Positions 1 to 6,324 of a stretch of 37,583 bases of DNA are shown piece after piece. The position numbers and the translations under genes were made by a program. Within the stretch, counting starts at the first letter, position 1. Each line of letters begins with the position of its first letter. The stretch is taken from positions 1 to 37,583 of the forward strand of contig JBGTBD010000021.1 of NCBI GenBank assembly GCA_041749475.1, written 5' to 3'. The notes under the pieces were generated by a model. It saw only the letters and a program-made list of their open reading frames with translations. It had not been told where the DNA came from and did not search any database. The stretch comes from JBGTBD01 sp041749475. Its GTDB lineage: Bacteria > Pseudomonadota > Alphaproteobacteria > Rickettsiales > UBA998.

Positions 1-1191
1 CTACTCAATAATTTTCGCGACGACGCCAGCGCCGACGGTGCGACCACCTTCGCGGATAGCGAAGCGGAGGCCTTCATCCATGGCGATAGGCGCGATCAGT
101 TTCACGGTCAGGGAGATGTTATCCCCCGGCATGACCATCTCGGTACCCGTCGGCAGTTCCACCGAACCCGTCACATCCGTCGTGCGGAAGTAGAACTGGG
201 GACGATAGTTGCTGAAGAACGGCGTATGGCGGCCACCTTCGTCCTTGGTGAGGATGTACGCCTCAGCCGTGAACTTGGTGTGCGGCGTGATGGAACCCGG
301 CTTCGCCAGTACCTGACCACGCTCAACATCCTCACGCTTCGTACCACGCAGCAGGATACCGACGTTATCGCCAGCCTCCCCGCGATCCAACAGTTTGCGG
401 AACATCTCGACACCGGTGCAGATCGTCTTCTGCGTCGCTTTGATCCCGATGATCTCGAGTTCGTCGCCGACATTGACGACGCCACGCTCGACACGACCCG
501 TCACCACCGTACCACGGCCGGAGATCGAGAACACATCCTCGATCGGCATCAGGAACGGCTTGTCGATCGCCCGCTCAGGCTGCGGGATATAGGCATCCAC
601 CGCCTGCATCAGCGCGTTGATCGCATCCTTGCCCAGCGTCGGGTTGGAGCCGTCGAGCGCAGCCAAAGCCGAGCCTTTGATGATCGGAATATCGTCACCC
701 GGGAAATCGTACTTGGAGAGAAGTTCGCGGACTTCCAGCTCAACGAGGTCGAGCAGTTCCGGATCATCCACCATGTCACATTTGTTGAGGAACACGACAA
801 TCGCAGGCACACCGACCTGGCGGGCGAGCAGGATGTGCTCACGCGTCTGCGGCATCGGGCCGTCAGCAGCCGACACAACGAGGATCGCGCCATCCATCTG
901 CGCCGCACCCGTGATCATGTTCTTCACATAATCGGCGTGGCCGGGGCAATCGACGTGGGCGTAGTGGCGTTTCTCGGTCTCGTACTCGACGTGTGCGGTC
1001 GAGATGGTGATACCGCGCGCTTTTTCTTCCGGAGCGGCGTCGATCGAATCATACGCCTTATATTCCGCGCGGCCCAGCTCAGCCAGCACCTTCGTGATAG
1101 CTGCCGTCAACGACGTCTTGCCATGGTCAACGTGACCAATCGTCCCAATGTTACAATGCGGCTTATTCCGCTCAAATTTCGCTTTAGACAT
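1..1191 (-). CDS. tuf: Elongation factor Tu
   Basis: EF-Tu is the GTPase that delivers aminoacyl-tRNA to the ribosomal A site. The 396-residue length is normal and the gene is complete: its TAG stop is the first three bases of the window. The G-domain shows the P-loop GHVDHGKT (residues 19-26), DCPGH (81-85) and NKCD (136-139). Domains II and III follow and the protein ends in the usual AKIIE. The ATG is preceded by AGGAGA with a 6-nt spacer. It is the last visible gene of the str operon, 24 nt after fusA, so it is probably co-transcribed with rpsL-rpsG-fusA. Many proteobacteria carry a second tuf copy, which this window cannot show. Identification is certain. Confidence 0.99.
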   Translation of the reverse strand: MSKAKFERNKPHCNIGTIGHVDHGKTSLTAAITKVLAELGRAEYKAYDSIDAAPEEKARGITISTAHVEYETEKRHYAHVDCPGHADYVKNMITGAAQMDGAILVVSAADGPMPQTREHILLARQVGVPAIVVFLNKCDMVDDPELLDLVELEVRELLSKYDFPGDDIPIIKGSALAALDGSNPTLGKDAINALMQAVDAYIPQPERAIDKPFLMPIEDVFSISGRGTVVTGRVERGVVNVGDELEIIGIKATQKTICTGVEMFRKLLDRGEAGDNVGILLRGTKREDVERGQVLAKPGSITPHTKFTAEAYILTKDEGGRHTPFFSNYRPQFYFRTTDVTGSVELPTGTEMVMPGDNISLTVKLIAPIAMDEGLRFAIREGGRTVGAGVVAKIIE

Positions 1192-1215
1192 GAGGTTTCT
1201 CCTGATTCCTGTTCG

Positions 1216-3288
1216 TTATGCCACTTTGGCTTTGATTTCGTCGGCCACGTTGCTCGGAACATCGGCATAATGGTCGAAATGCATGGTGTATTGCGCCCGG
1301 CCCTGAGACATCGAACGCAGGGTATTTACGTACCCGAACATATTGGCGAGCGGTACCATCGCGTTGACAACGCGGGCATTACCGCGGCTATCCATGCTGG
1401 TGACCTGACCGCGACGGGAAGACAAGTCTCCGATCACGTCGCCCATGTAATCCTCAGGCGTGACGACTTCGACGCGCATGACGGGCTCAAGCAGTTTCGG
1501 GCCGGCTTTCGCGATCCCTTCACGGAATGCGGCGCGGGCCGCGATCTCGAACGCCAGCACGCTGGAATCGACATCATGGTACGCACCGTCGATGAGGCGG
1601 GCTTTGAAGTCGATGCAAGGGAAGCCAGCGAGTACGCCAGTATCCTGCGCCGATTTCATGCCTTTTTCCACGCCGGGAACGAATTCACGCGGTACGGAAC
1701 CGCCGACGACCTTGCTCTCGAACTCATAGCCATTGCCGGGATTCGGTTCCAACTCGATGATGACGCGCGCGAATTGACCGGAACCACCGGACTGTTTCTT
1801 GTGCGTGTAATCGATGGTGTAGGGCTTGGAGATCGTCTCGCGGTACGCAACCTGCGGCGCGCCGACATTGGCTTCCACTTTGAATTCACGGCGCATACGG
1901 TCGACGATGATCTCAAGGTGCAACTCGCCCATGCCCTTCAGGATGGTCTGGCCGGTCTCTTGATCGGTATGAACGCGCAGCGAAGGATCCTCAGCGACGA
2001 GGCGGGACAAGGCCACGCCCATTTTCTCCTGGTCACCCTTAGTTTTCGGCTCGACCGCCACGGAGATAACGGGCTCCGGGAAAATCATGCGTTCGAGGAT
2101 GATCGGCTTATCTTGGTCGCACAGCGTATCCCCGGTGGTGGTGTCTTTCAGACCCGCCAGCGCAACGATATCCCCTGCGTATGCTTCTTTCACGTCTTCC
2201 CGGCTGTTTGCGTGCATCAGCAGCATACGGCCGATACGTTCTTTCTTGCCCTTGATCGTGTTGATGAGGGTGACGCCGCTTTCCATCTTCCCTGAATAGA
2301 TGCGGGTGAAGGTCAGCGAGCCGACGAACGGATCGTTCATGATTTTGAATGCGAGCGCGGAAAGTGGTGCAGCATCTTCGGTCGCACGCGTCTCAGGCGC
2401 ATCCGTATCCGGGTGCACACCTTCTACTGGAGGAATGTCCAGCGGGCTTGGGAGGTAGTCGACAACAGCGTCGAGCAACGGCTGAACACCTTTGTTTTTA
2501 AATGCGGAACCATTGATGACGGGCACGAACTTGAAGGAAACCGTTCCTTTGCGGATACATTTCTTCAGCTCTTCTTCGCTGATGGTCTCACCCGCGAGGT
2601 ATTTTTCCATGACTTCGTCATCGGCTTCCACAGCGGTTTCCATCAGTGTTTCGCGATAGGAAGCCGCTTTTTCCTTATACTCTTCCGGGATCTCGGTATA
2701 TTCGAATTGTGCGCCCAGCGACTCGTCTTTCCAGACGACGGCTTTCATCTTCACGAGGTCGATAATGCCTTTATAGGTCTCTTCCCCACCCAGCGGTAAG
2801 GAAAGCACCAGCGGCTTGGTACCGAGGCGGTCGACCATCATATCGACGCAGCGATAGAAGTCAGCGCCGGTACGATCCATCTTGTTGACGAAACAGATAC
2901 GCGGCACATGGTACTTATCAGCCTGGCGCCATACGGTCTCGGACTGCGGCTCAACGCCGGCAACGGAATCGAATACGGCGACCGCGCCATCGAGAACGCG
3001 TAAGCTACGCTCGACTTCGATCGTGAAATCCACGTGGCCGGGGGTATCGATGATGTTGATGCGGTGATCGCGCCAGTGGCAGGTCGTCGCAGCGGAGGTA
3101 ATCGTGATCCCGCGCTCCTGCTCCTGTTCCATCCAGTCCATCGTCGCCGCACCTTCATGCACTTCGCCGATTTTATGGGATTTACCGGTGTAATACAGCA
3201 CGCGCTCGGTGGTCGTGGTTTTCCCGGCATCGATGTGGGCCATGATCCCGATATTGCGGTACATATTCAAATTGGTCTGACGGGCCAT
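1216..3288 (-). CDS. fusA: Elongation factor G
   Basis: EF-G is the ribosomal translocase GTPase, which also acts with RRF in ribosome recycling. The 690 residues match the family length. Visible motifs are the P-loop AHIDAGKT (17-24), DTPGHVDF and NKMD in the G-domain, followed by domains II to V and the typical C-terminal MHFDHYADVP. The start ATG has AGGAA about 9 nt upstream. It lies between rpsG (96 nt upstream) and tuf (24 nt downstream) in the str operon. The spacer to rpsG holds a stem-loop (3341-3365). No frameshift or odd residue was noticed. Confidence 0.99.
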   Translation of the reverse strand: MARQTNLNMYRNIGIMAHIDAGKTTTTERVLYYTGKSHKIGEVHEGAATMDWMEQEQERGITITSAATTCHWRDHRINIIDTPGHVDFTIEVERSLRVLDGAVAVFDSVAGVEPQSETVWRQADKYHVPRICFVNKMDRTGADFYRCVDMMVDRLGTKPLVLSLPLGGEETYKGIIDLVKMKAVVWKDESLGAQFEYTEIPEEYKEKAASYRETLMETAVEADDEVMEKYLAGETISEEELKKCIRKGTVSFKFVPVINGSAFKNKGVQPLLDAVVDYLPSPLDIPPVEGVHPDTDAPETRATEDAAPLSALAFKIMNDPFVGSLTFTRIYSGKMESGVTLINTIKGKKERIGRMLLMHANSREDVKEAYAGDIVALAGLKDTTTGDTLCDQDKPIILERMIFPEPVISVAVEPKTKGDQEKMGVALSRLVAEDPSLRVHTDQETGQTILKGMGELHLEIIVDRMRREFKVEANVGAPQVAYRETISKPYTIDYTHKKQSGGSGQFARVIIELEPNPGNGYEFESKVVGGSVPREFVPGVEKGMKSAQDTGVLAGFPCIDFKARLIDGAYHDVDSSVLAFEIAARAAFREGIAKAGPKLLEPVMRVEVVTPEDYMGDVIGDLSSRRGQVTSMDSRGNARVVNAMVPLANMFGYVNTLRSMSQGRAQYTMHFDHYADVPSNVADEIKAKVA

Positions 3289-3340
3289 TGTAAGCGATTC
3301 CTAAGTTTCTTGTTTCACAGTTGCTGAGTTGGAAATGCCA

Positions 3341-3365
3341 AAGGGCGCCAGCAACCAGCACCCTT
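3341..3365 (-). promoter_or_regulatory. Stem-loop in the rpsG-fusA spacer
   Basis: Read on the minus strand, AAGGGUGC pairs with GCGCCCUU across a 9-nt loop (8 bp including one U-G pair). It falls 20 bases after the rpsG stop and is not followed by a U-run, so it is not an intrinsic terminator. It could protect the upstream mRNA end or act in translational control of the operon, which in enterobacteria involves S7. That role is inference. Confidence 0.35.
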
Positions 3366-3384
3366 CGACGGTAACGATTTAAGC

Positions 3385-3858
3385 CTACCAGCGGAAATGG
3401 CTGAAGGCGCGGTTGGCTTCCGCCATACGGTGCGTGTCTTCGCGTTTCTTGATCGCCGTGCCGCGGTTATTCAGCGCGTCGAGGATCTCGCCGGCCATTT
3501 TCTCCTTCGCGGTTTTCTCAGCTTTACGTTGACGCATCGCGCCGACGATCCAGGTGATGGCGAGGGAGAGACGACGCTCGTGACGTACTTCCATCGGCAC
3601 CTGATAGGTCGCACCACCCACGCGGCGCGAGCGCACCTCGATGGACGGCATGACGTTTTCCAGCGCTTGCTGGAACACTTCGATAGGATCCTTACCGGTC
3701 TTGCTCTGGATGATTTCCAGCGCGCCGTACACGATACGCTCAGCGGCGGATTTCTTGCCCTGGATCATGATACCGTTCATGAACTTGGTAAGCGTGGTGC
3801 TACCGTATTTCGGATCCGGGAAAACTTCGCGGCGTTCGGCTCTTCTTCTGCGTGACAT
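3385..3858 (-). CDS. rpsG: 30S ribosomal protein S7
   Basis: S7 is a primary 16S rRNA-binding protein that nucleates assembly of the 30S head. The 157 residues are the normal length. The N-terminus MSRRRRAERREV, the segment EVRSRRVGGATYQVP and the C-terminal AFSHFRW are diagnostic. The ATG is preceded by GAAGGAG with a 10-nt spacer. It is the second gene of the str operon. In enterobacteria S7 represses its own operon by binding the S12-S7 spacer. Here that spacer (122 nt) is occupied largely by a dispersed palindromic repeat, so that mechanism cannot be assumed. Confidence 0.99.
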   Translation of the reverse strand: MSRRRRAERREVFPDPKYGSTTLTKFMNGIMIQGKKSAAERIVYGALEIIQSKTGKDPIEVFQQALENVMPSIEVRSRRVGGATYQVPMEVRHERRLSLAITWIVGAMRQRKAEKTAKEKMAGEILDALNNRGTAIKKREDTHRMAEANRAFSHFRW

Positions 3859-3878
3859 GGTTCTCTATCTCCTTCAAC

Positions 3879-3946
3879 TGTCATTCCCGCGAAAGCGGGA
3901 ATCTAATGCTTTCTTTACTCTGGATCCCAGCTTTCGCGGGGATAAC
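3879..3946. repeat. Nested palindromic intergenic repeat, copy 1 (str operon)
   Basis: The 68-bp element starts with TGTCATTCCCGCG and ends in the rough inverse GGGGATAAC. Its left half is itself a hairpin (ATTCCC-8 nt-GGGAAT). The right half, CTTTCGCGGGGATAAC, is a diverged inverse of the left. It sits between rpsL and rpsG, directly upstream of the rpsG Shine-Dalgarno, and would fold in the operon mRNA. It has the same layout as the repeats at 6176, 22477 and 27072. Confidence 0.75.
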
Positions 3947-3955
3947 TAAACTCTA

Positions 3956-3970
3956 AGCGGCACAGCCGCT
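3956..3970 (-). other. Short GC hairpin after rpsL
   Basis: AGCGGC-ACA-GCCGCT is a perfect 6-bp inverted repeat with a 3-nt loop, starting 10 bases after the rpsL stop in transcript direction. No clear U-run follows, so it is more likely an mRNA structure than a terminator. Confidence 0.35.
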
Positions 3971-3980
3971 AAGCCTTTCG

Positions 3981-4352
3981 TTATTTCGGACGTTTCGCGC
4001 CGTAATGCGAACGACGTTGTTTACGGTCTTTGACGCCTTGGGTATCAAGCGTACCGCGGATGATGTGGTAACGTACCCCTGGCAAATCCTTCACACGGCC
4101 CCCGCGGATCATGACCACGGAGTGCTCCTGAAGATTGTGGCCTTCGCCGGGAATATAGCTCGTCACTTCGAACTTGTTGGTGAGACGGACACGGGCGACT
4201 TTACGCAGCGCCGAGTTCGGTTTCTTCGGGGTGGTCGTGTAAACACGGGTGCAAACGCCACGTTTCTGCGGGTTTGCTTCCATTGCCGGAACCTTGTTAC
4301 GGCGGCCTACAGGTTTGCGCGGCTTGCGCACCAACTGGTTAATCGTCGGCAT
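3981..4352 (-). CDS. rpsL: 30S ribosomal protein S12
   Basis: S12 sits at the decoding centre and helps control accuracy. The 123 residues are the normal length with the universal start MPTINQLVRK. The conserved segment TPKKPNSALRK contains Lys43, and RVKDLPGVRYH contains Lys88. Both lysines are the streptomycin-sensitive type, so the classic resistance substitutions at these two sites are absent. Asp89 is the residue methylthiolated by RimO in organisms that have that enzyme. The start is set by AAGGAAA about 8 nt upstream. This is the first gene of the str operon; candidate promoters lie at 4439-4467 and 4572-4600. Confidence 0.99.
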   Translation of the reverse strand: MPTINQLVRKPRKPVGRRNKVPAMEANPQKRGVCTRVYTTTPKKPNSALRKVARVRLTNKFEVTSYIPGEGHNLQEHSVVMIRGGRVKDLPGVRYHIIRGTLDTQGVKDRKQRRSHYGAKRPK

Positions 4353-4438
4353 CGAGCATTTCCTTATTCTTGGTTATTCGCGAAAATCTCAGGAAACAAG
4401 CCACGTTGAGCCCATTCCCGCCCTCGCGAGAGGCCAGC

Positions 4439-4467
4439 AATCTACTGATGCGCCCCCTACTCGTCAA
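4439..4467 (-). promoter_or_regulatory. Candidate proximal str-operon promoter
   Basis: On the minus strand TTGACG (4467-4462) is followed after exactly 17 nt by TAGATT (4444-4439), close to the sigma-70 consensus. The implied start near 4432 leaves a leader of about 80 nt before rpsL. Confidence 0.6.
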
Positions 4468-4571
4468 GTCGAATTTTCAATTTATTGTTGCAACGCTCCC
4501 AGCCGCTCCCCGCAAGGGGTTTGTAACGATGCAGAACTATCGTTTCTAGGGGGTCTTTTAAGACACACTAC

Positions 4572-4600
4572 TATATATGGTAGAGTGTATTATTACACAA
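4572..4600 (-). promoter_or_regulatory. Candidate distal str-operon promoter
   Basis: On the minus strand TTGTGT (4600-4595) and TATATA (4577-4572) are 17 nt apart. If used, the leader would be about 210 nt and include the hairpin at 4508-4519. Short inverted repeats overlap this element (GTGTA-TTAT-TACAC at 4585-4598). It is weaker than the proximal candidate. Confidence 0.35.
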
Positions 4601-4652
4601 TCGTCCAAATAATTTCGGTATGATGCTCTTTTTGCTTGAAAATCCAGCCGTT

Positions 4653-4688
4653 CCATGAAAAATTCGCTGTGTTTCATGGCGTGCCATG
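4653..4688. promoter_or_regulatory. Operator-like overlapping inverted repeats
   Basis: CCATGAAA (4653-4660) and TTTCATGG (4672-4679) form a perfect 8-bp inverted repeat with an 11-nt spacer. Overlapping it, CATGGC-GT-GCCATG (4675-4688) is a second perfect palindrome. The half-site CCATG thus recurs three times just upstream of a TATAAT at 4700-4705, where a repressor would block the -35 region. The regulator is unknown. Confidence 0.45.
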
Positions 4689-4699
4689 GACTTTATGTA

Positions 4700-4705
4700 T
4701 ATAAT
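4700..4705 (+). promoter_or_regulatory. Candidate -10 element of the M23 peptidase gene
   Basis: A perfect TATAAT would give a transcript starting near 4712, about 33 nt before the ATG at 4745. No good -35 hexamer lies 16-18 nt upstream; that space is taken by the inverted repeats. An activator-dependent or repressed promoter would fit. Confidence 0.4.
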
Positions 4706-4744
4706 AGCTTGTTTTATAACCGAATACGAGATGCAGCGACCCTG

Positions 4745-6130
4745 ATGCATGCAGTGAACAAATCCCTCCACCCCCGAGTCAACGGCATCAGTGTCAAGCG
4801 CGCCAATCGCCTCCGCGTCTCCTGGTTCATCCTCGGCGCATGCGTAGGTATTCTGGGCAGTGTAGCCCTTTCTTCGCTGGCCAATATCGTACAGGATCAG
4901 TTCCTGACGGCGGACTCCAAAACAGACAAACCGCTGAAATCTCCGAAGTCATCCGGCAAGGCACAGGGCATCGTCCTCAAAGAGAAACCGCCCGTCTGGC
5001 CGCGTCAGGTGGATATTAAAGTCGCCTCTGGCGACAACCTGCTCGGCCTACTGATGAGCCAGGGCATTGGACGTGACGATGCTTACAGTATTATTTCCTC
5101 GCTGAAGCCCTCCTTCAACCCACGCGATCTCCGCATCGGCCTGCCCGTCACCATGACCATTAACAAGCAGGCGCACATCGCAAGCTCCGACCCCTATCTG
5201 CAGAACCTCAATATCAAACTGTCGAATATCGAGCAGGTCTCTCTGAACCGGATGCCCAACGGTTCCTATCAGGCGCTGAACATGAAAAAACCGACCACCC
5301 TGAAGCTGGATTGGGGTAAGGATAAGATCAAAGGAAGTCTTTATTATACGGCGAAACAAAAAGGCCTGCCTGATGCAGCCATCCTCGAACTCATCCGCGC
5401 CTATAGTTACGACATCGATTTCCAGCGCGACATCAAACAGGGTGACAGCTTTGAAGTGCTATACGAGAAGAAAGTCACCGACGACGGCATCCTTGTCAGT
5501 ACCGGCAACATCCTCTTCGCCAACCTCATCACGGGCGGCAAACAACATAAGATCTATCGGTTCGTCGATAGTTTAGGCATGGCGCATTTCTACAATGAGA
5601 ACGGGGAAAACATTGTAAAACAATTACTTAGAACGCCCATGGATGGCGCTCGCATCTCCTCAGGCTACGGCTTCCGCCGTCACCCCGTGCTAGGCTATTC
5701 CCGCATGCATAAGGGAATCGATTTCGCGGCGGGTACGGGTACGCCCATCTTCGCCGCGGGTGACGGGGTGGTTTCTTGGTCTGGCCGCCGTGGGGATTAC
5801 GGCAATTACGTGATGATCAAACACAACCCGACCTACTCCACCGCCTACGGCCATGCCAGCCGTATTGCTCCCGGCATCCGCAACGGCGCGCGTGTCCGTC
5901 AGGGCCAGATCATCGCGTATGTAGGCGCGACCGGAATGGCAACGGGACCGCACCTACACTATGAGATCATCAAAAATGGCGCTCAAATCAACCCCGCAGG
6001 CGTCAAATTCGCCGGCGGCACAAAACTGACAGGCAAGGAATTGCTGCGCTTCGCCGAGACCAAGCGCACCTACCAGTCCAAGATCGCCAGCCTCCAGCCC
6101 AACAAACCGACCCAGGTCGCTGCACGCTAA
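4745..6130 (+). CDS. Membrane-anchored M23 (LytM-type) zinc peptidase
   Basis: This is probably a peptidoglycan endopeptidase that cuts stem cross-links in the periplasm, as MepM does in E. coli. The 461-residue product has a basic N-terminus and one membrane segment (about 24-46). An OapA/LysM-like region (ASGDNLLGLLMSQGIG) and a Csd3-like region (KQGDSFEVLYEKK) follow, then a complete M23 domain. The zinc ligands are H322 and D326 in HKGID and H405 in HLH; H370 (YGH) and H403 complete the catalytic set. The ATG at 4745 is preferred because an upstream in-frame ATG at 4655 would precede the TATAAT at 4700; its Shine-Dalgarno is weak. The gene stands alone, divergent from rpsL and convergent with clpB. 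The family is certain, the exact bond cleaved is not. Confidence 0.9.
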   Translation: MHAVNKSLHPRVNGISVKRANRLRVSWFILGACVGILGSVALSSLANIVQDQFLTADSKTDKPLKSPKSSGKAQGIVLKEKPPVWPRQVDIKVASGDNLLGLLMSQGIGRDDAYSIISSLKPSFNPRDLRIGLPVTMTINKQAHIASSDPYLQNLNIKLSNIEQVSLNRMPNGSYQALNMKKPTTLKLDWGKDKIKGSLYYTAKQKGLPDAAILELIRAYSYDIDFQRDIKQGDSFEVLYEKKVTDDGILVSTGNILFANLITGGKQHKIYRFVDSLGMAHFYNENGENIVKQLLRTPMDGARISSGYGFRRHPVLGYSRMHKGIDFAAGTGTPIFAAGDGVVSWSGRRGDYGNYVMIKHNPTYSTAYGHASRIAPGIRNGARVRQGQIIAYVGATGMATGPHLHYEIIKNGAQINPAGVKFAGGTKLTGKELLRFAETKRTYQSKIASLQPNKPTQVAAR

Positions 6131-6175
6131 CTTTACGCGTATCATTACGGCGGGGTTATAGCATCCACACCTTAT

Positions 6176-6298
6176 CATCATGCCAGCCAGCGCAGGCTGG
6201 CATCCAACGGCATCGCGTCTGCGATACAATATACTAGTTAAGCATATATGTTGGGTCGAAGGCTGTTGGAATGGATGCCAGCCTCCACTGGTATGACA
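6176..6298. repeat. Nested palindromic intergenic repeat, copy 2 (M23/clpB junction)
   Basis: The left half contains TGCCAGCC-AGCGCA-GGCTGGCA, a perfect 8-bp stem. The right half contains ATGCCAG-6 nt-CTGGTAT and ends in TGACA, and as a whole inverts the left half (CATCCAA against TTGGAATGGATG). Between them ATCGC-GTCT-GCGAT (6212-6225) forms a third small stem. It fills most of the 194-bp gap between two convergent genes and may terminate transcription in both directions. Confidence 0.7.
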
Positions 6299-6324
6299 AA
6301 CTAAAAAAATATCAACCTAGTTTA

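Larger units (their letters stand above)
4353..4744. other. Divergent intergenic region rpsL / M23 peptidase
   Basis: These 392 bases contain no convincing gene and no tRNA-like fold. They hold two candidate minus-strand promoters for the str operon, and a CCCC-GCAA-GGGG hairpin (4508-4519) that would lie in the leader made from the distal promoter. There are also inverted repeats around 4561-4598, and an operator-like block (4653-4688) with a -10 element for the plus-strand M23 gene. Confidence 0.6.

Noticed and set aside
226..2295. 689-codon open frame on the plus strand opposite tuf and fusA
   Set aside because: It is the antisense shadow of two highly expressed GC-rich genes; the translation is low in family-like motifs and has no start signal.
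4655..4744. Upstream ATG of the M23 peptidase frame
   Set aside because: It lies before the likely -10 at 4700 and inside the operator-like repeats, without a ribosome site; the start at 4745 gives a proper membrane anchor.
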